A stretch of DNA of 64,000 nt from Streptomyces sp. CA-210063 (GTDB taxonomy: Bacteria > Actinomycetota > Actinomycetes > Streptomycetales > Streptomycetaceae), in assembly GCF_024612015.1 (NCBI RefSeq), contig NZ_CP102512.1, positions 3,286,001-3,350,000 on the forward strand, written 5' to 3'. The position numbers and the translations under genes are program-made. Of this stretch, positions 61,229 through 64,000 are shown piece after piece. Position 1 is the stretch's first letter; every line of letters begins with the position of its first letter. Below the pieces are notes generated by a model. It made no database searches, was not told the origin of the DNA, and worked only from the letters and a program-made list of their open reading frames with translations.

Positions 61229-62680
61229 ATGAGCCCGACCATCAGCTCGACCGGCAGCTCGACCGGCAGCTCGACCGGCAATTCGACCGGCAATTCGACC
61301 GGCAGCTCGACCGGCAATTCGACCGGCAATTCGGTCGACAGCTCGGCCCGCGGAAGGTTCCGCCGTACGGCCCGTACGAGCCTGGCCCTGGTCCTTCCCC
61401 TGGCGGCACTGGCCGCCTGCGGCGGGGGCGGGAACGGTGACACCTCCGCGGAGGCCGGCAGCGGCGAGGGCACGATCAGCGTCTGGGCCCACCAGGGCCA
61501 GAAGAGCGAGTCGGAGGCGTTGCAGAGCGCGGTGGAGTCGTTCAACTCCTCGCAGGACAAGGTCAAGGTCGAGCTGAAGCTGATACCGGAGACCGACTAC
61601 ACCAAGACGATCACCGCCACGGACGCCGACAAGCTGCCTGACGTACTGGAGTTCGACGGCCCGACCATGGCGAACTTCGTCTACAACAAGAAGCTCGCCG
61701 CCATCGACGACTACGTCTCCGCCAAGACCCTCGACAACGCCACCGACGCGAGCAAGGCGCAGGGCGAGATCGACGGCAAGCACTACGGCCTGGGCATGTT
61801 CGACTCCGGGCTCGGCATGTACGGCAGCAAGAAGCTGCTGGACGCGGCCGGGGTGACGTACCCGAAGGGCGTGGACGACGCCTGGACGGCGGACGAGTTC
61901 GACGCCGCGCTCAAGGCGCTGAAGGCGAAGGATTCCGACGGCAAGGTCATCGACCTCCAGGAAGGCACCGGCTACGCCAACGAGTGGGGCACCTACGGCT
62001 TCGCCCCCATCGTCTGGTCGGCCGGCGGCTCCCTGCTGAAGGACGGCAAGGCGGAAGGCGCCCTCGACACCCCGGCCGTGGTGTCGGCCATGAAGACCTT
62101 CCAGTCCTGGAAGACGTACACGGACGCCAACACCGACGGCAACGCCTTCGCCAAGGGCCGGGTCGCCCTGAGCTGGGTCGGGCACTGGATGTACCCCGCC
62201 TACAGCGAGGCGCTCGGCGACGACCTGGTCGTACTGCCGCTGCCCGACTTCGGCGACGGGCCGAAGACCGGCCAGGGTTCGTGGGCCTGGGGTGTGGGCG
62301 CGGCCAGCAAGAACGCCAAGGCGGCGGGCACCTTTCTGGACTTCCTCCTGAACGACGCCAGCGTCGGCGCGATGACGAAGGCCAACGGCGCCCCGCCCGC
62401 CACCAAGTCCGCGCTCGCCGCGAGCGAGCTGTACAAGCAGGGCGGCCCGCTCCAGCTCTTCGCCGACCAGCTCGCCAAGCCCTGCGGTGACAGCGACATC
62501 AGCGAGTCGTGTGTCGCTGTCACCCGCCCGGTGACTGCCGGATACCCCGTGGTGACCGCGAAGTTCAGCGAGGCCGTGAACTCGATCTACGGCGGCACCG
62601 ACCCGAAGGACGCCCTGTCCGAGGCCGCCCGCGCCATCGACCGGGACTTCTCGGACAACGCCGGTTACGAGATCCCGTAG
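61229..62680 (+). CDS. Sugar ABC transporter substrate-binding lipoprotein with repeat-bearing N-terminus
   Basis: The 483-residue family 1 binding protein (ATG 61229 after GGAGGCACAGACC) has an unusual start: about 37 residues of Ser/Thr/Gly/Asn repeats (SSTG/NSTG units) stand before the signal. The signal RRTARTSLALVLPLAALAAC follows, with the lipobox Cys at about residue 63. The mature part has ISVWAHQGQKSESEALQSAVESFNSSQDKVKVELKLIPETDY and GQGSWAWGVGAASKNAKAAGTFLDFLL. It feeds the CUT1 permeases downstream. The repeats are coding only if the ATG at 61229 is the start. Confidence 0.9.
   Translation: MSPTISSTGSSTGSSTGNSTGNSTGSSTGNSTGNSVDSSARGRFRRTARTSLALVLPLAALAACGGGGNGDTSAEAGSGEGTISVWAHQGQKSESEALQSAVESFNSSQDKVKVELKLIPETDYTKTITATDADKLPDVLEFDGPTMANFVYNKKLAAIDDYVSAKTLDNATDASKAQGEIDGKHYGLGMFDSGLGMYGSKKLLDAAGVTYPKGVDDAWTADEFDAALKALKAKDSDGKVIDLQEGTGYANEWGTYGFAPIVWSAGGSLLKDGKAEGALDTPAVVSAMKTFQSWKTYTDANTDGNAFAKGRVALSWVGHWMYPAYSEALGDDLVVLPLPDFGDGPKTGQGSWAWGVGAASKNAKAAGTFLDFLLNDASVGAMTKANGAPPATKSALAASELYKQGGPLQLFADQLAKPCGDSDISESCVAVTRPVTAGYPVVTAKFSEAVNSIYGGTDPKDALSEAARAIDRDFSDNAGYEIP
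61244..61339 (+). repeat. 12-bp tandem repeat, eight units
   Basis: Seven units of agctcgaccggc or aattcgaccggc and a degenerate eighth (aattcggtcgac) follow each other without gaps, encoding SSTG/NSTG repeats in front of the lipoprotein signal peptide. The unit length is a multiple of three, so the copy number can vary without a frameshift. Confidence 0.92.
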
Positions 62681-62690
62681 GAACGCGCCC

Positions 62691-62798
62691 CATCGGGCCC
62701 ATCGAGCCTGTCGGATCTGTCGGACCTGTCGGGTTCAGTCGGACCTATCGGACCCATCGGACCCATCGGACCCATCGGGTTCAGTCGAACCCATCGGC
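62691..62798 (+). repeat. 9-bp tandem repeat in intergenic space
   Basis: Nine-base units like cggacccat/tcggacctgt repeat for about 108 bp between the binding protein and the first permease gene, with two 10-base units (gggttcagtc) inside. It probably arose by slippage. It may set apart the expression of binding protein and permeases. Confidence 0.85.
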
Positions 62799-62851
62799 CG
62801 GGGCGGGCGCGCACTCCGCGGCCGCCCGCCCCGCCGGGAAGAGGACCCCCC

Positions 62852-63838
62852 GTGAAAACCGTGGAACCCGCGCCCGCAGCGGCCCCTGGCCGGAAGCAGG
62901 CCTCACCCGTCGGCGCACCGGCCCGGCGGCCGTCCCGCCGGAACCGCGAGTGGCTGCACGGACTGCTGATGTCCGCGCCCGCCGTCGCCGGGCTCATCGC
63001 CTTCGTCGGCATCCCCTTCTGCTACGCCGTGGTGCTCTCCTTCTACAACGTGCGCCTCGGCTCCCCGCTGGAGCCCACCTTCTTCGGCGTGGAGCAGTAC
63101 CGGCGGCTGTTCACCGACCCCGACCTGTCCGGCCCGTTCCTGCGGGCGCTGCTGAACAACCTGACCTTCGCCGTGGTCGTCGTCCCCCTCCAGACGGGCC
63201 TCGCCCTCGGCCTGGCGATCCTCCTGAACCGAAAACTGAAGGCGATCGGTCTTTTCCGGTCACTCTTCTTCATGCCGGTCGTCTTCCCGATGGCCCTGGT
63301 CGCCGTGATCTGGCGGCTGATCCTCGCCCGCAGCGACCAGGGCATGCTCAACTCGGCGCTGGACGCGGTGAGTTTCGGCAACTGGGGCGCGTTCGACTGG
63401 CTCGGCGACGGGCTGACCGCGATGGCCTCGATCATCGTGCTCTCCGTCTGGCAGGGCGTCGGCTTCCAGATGGTGATCCTGCTCGCCGGACTCCAGCAGA
63501 TCCCGGGCGAGCTCTACGAGGCCGCCGAGCTCGACCGGGCGTCCCCCTGGCAGCAGTTCCGGCATGTAACGCTGCCCGGCATCCGCGGCACGCTCGTCTT
63601 CGTCGCGCTGCTCACCTCGGTGCTGTCCTTCCGGGTCTTCGACCAGGTCTACGTCCTGGTCAAGGGCGGCGGGCTCGACGAGGACGCCGCCCGCACGGTG
63701 ATGTACCAGGCCGTCACCACCGCCTTCGACCAGAACAACATCGGCCAGGCGTCCGCGATCACCGTCGTCTTCTTCCTGATCGTCGTCGTCCTGACCCTGA
63801 TCCAGCGCCGCCTCGTACGGCCCGACAACGAGGACTGA
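62852..63838 (+). CDS. Sugar ABC transporter permease (first)
   Basis: The 328-residue protein starts at a GTG behind AAGAGGACCCCCC. It has a basic head (to about 33), then six helices of the MalF/UgpA type, with the EAA loop ELYEAAELDRASPWQQFRHVTLPGIRGTLVFV (about 218-250). It partners the second permease, whose gene starts 8 bp downstream. The substrate is likely a sugar or oligosaccharide linked to the GH32-like hydrolase. Confidence 0.94.
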   Translation: MKTVEPAPAAAPGRKQASPVGAPARRPSRRNREWLHGLLMSAPAVAGLIAFVGIPFCYAVVLSFYNVRLGSPLEPTFFGVEQYRRLFTDPDLSGPFLRALLNNLTFAVVVVPLQTGLALGLAILLNRKLKAIGLFRSLFFMPVVFPMALVAVIWRLILARSDQGMLNSALDAVSFGNWGAFDWLGDGLTAMASIIVLSVWQGVGFQMVILLAGLQQIPGELYEAAELDRASPWQQFRHVTLPGIRGTLVFVALLTSVLSFRVFDQVYVLVKGGGLDEDAARTVMYQAVTTAFDQNNIGQASAITVVFFLIVVVLTLIQRRLVRPDNED

Positions 63839-63845
63839 CTCAGAC

Positions 63846-64000
63846 ATGAGTACGAGCACGAGCACCGGTCTCTCCCGCGGGTCCCTGCGCCGCTTCCTCG
63901 ACTACGCCGTCCTCTCCGTCCTGGCGTTCGTCTTCGCGCTGCCCGTCCTCTACCTCCTCCTCGGCAGCCTCAAGCCGTCCGACGAGGTCCTGGACGGCCT
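63846..64000 (+). CDS. Sugar ABC transporter permease (second), partial
   Basis: The first 51 codons (ATG 63846) are in the window: a Ser/Thr-rich head, a basic RGSLRRF and the first transmembrane helix (YAVLSVLAFVFALPVLYLLLGSLKPSDE), matching MalG/UgpE-type permeases. The gene runs past the window end. Confidence 0.88.
   Translation, partial: MSTSTSTGLSRGSLRRFLDYAVLSVLAFVFALPVLYLLLGSLKPSDEVLDG

Noticed and set aside
61244..61339. CRISPR array
   Set aside because: The repeats are 12 bp, directly adjacent without spacers, and in frame with a lipoprotein gene.
62691..62798. CRISPR array or operator array
   Set aside because: Units of 9-10 bp without spacers and with gradual changes fit simple slippage better.

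Overview
The window is chromosomal DNA of a Streptomyces or close relative. It has very high G+C, GTG/ATG starts behind GGAGG-type ribosome sites and strong G+C wobble bias. It also carries genus-typical gene sets: a cvn conservon, Ni-superoxide dismutase with its SodX protease, a Kgd-type 2-oxoglutarate decarboxylase fused to an E2-like domain, and an XRE/DUF397/ATP-binding trio. The species cannot be named from the sequence. No tRNA, rRNA or CRISPR array was seen.

Layout. 1-6.9 kb: end of an FtsW/RodA gene with its class B penicillin-binding protein, then a DUF3291 protein, a membrane-anchored protein, an AurF-like diiron oxygenase, a TetR regulator and a secreted NlpC/P60 hydrolase. 7-13 kb: a minus-strand conservon (CvnA-B-C-D) followed by a StyA-like flavin monooxygenase. 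13-18.4 kb: PP2C-like phosphatase, MarR regulator, Lon protease with an HspR-type operator, and a GNAT acetyltransferase. 18.4-24 kb: accessory segment with a TPR protein, a STAND/NB-ARC-TPR ATPase, a divergent membrane coiled-coil protein, a transposase scar and a frameshifted ATP-binding gene. 24-30 kb: XRE and DUF397 proteins, an ECF sigma factor operon with a zinc-finger membrane protein and ABC genes, a rhomboid-like protein and a TetR regulator. 30-45 kb: an MFS remnant, GH3 hydrolase, spermidine-synthase-like protein, two-component system, Kgd, DUF6104, a decayed membrane gene, PadR regulator, Clp-N/HTH pair, zinc-type dehydrogenase and malic enzyme. 45.7-50.9 kb: polar amino-acid ABC importer, methyltransferase, CGNR protein, SodX and SodN. 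58.5-64 kb: GH32-like hydrolase, LacI regulator and a CUT1 sugar importer, cut by the window end.

The most interesting segment is 50900-58463. It is bounded by a perfect 60-bp direct repeat of the sodN 3' end plus terminator, and so looks like an integrated element with sodN as its attachment site. It carries a methyltransferase, XRE regulator, ATP-binding protein, unknown protein, truncated class I LysRS-like enzyme and ASCH protein, then a two-gene ATPase + HNH nuclease pair of the Septu (PtuA/PtuB) type with visibly lower G+C. No integrase gene is visible.

Other notable structure includes five copies of a dispersed GC-rich palindromic repeat, and a perfect 25-bp inverted repeat overlapping the PBP stop codon. 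The sugar-binding lipoprotein has a 12-bp tandem repeat before its signal peptide and is followed by a 9-bp tandem repeat. Several genes are decayed (ATP-binding protein, MFS transporter, membrane protein with a 19-bp duplication).
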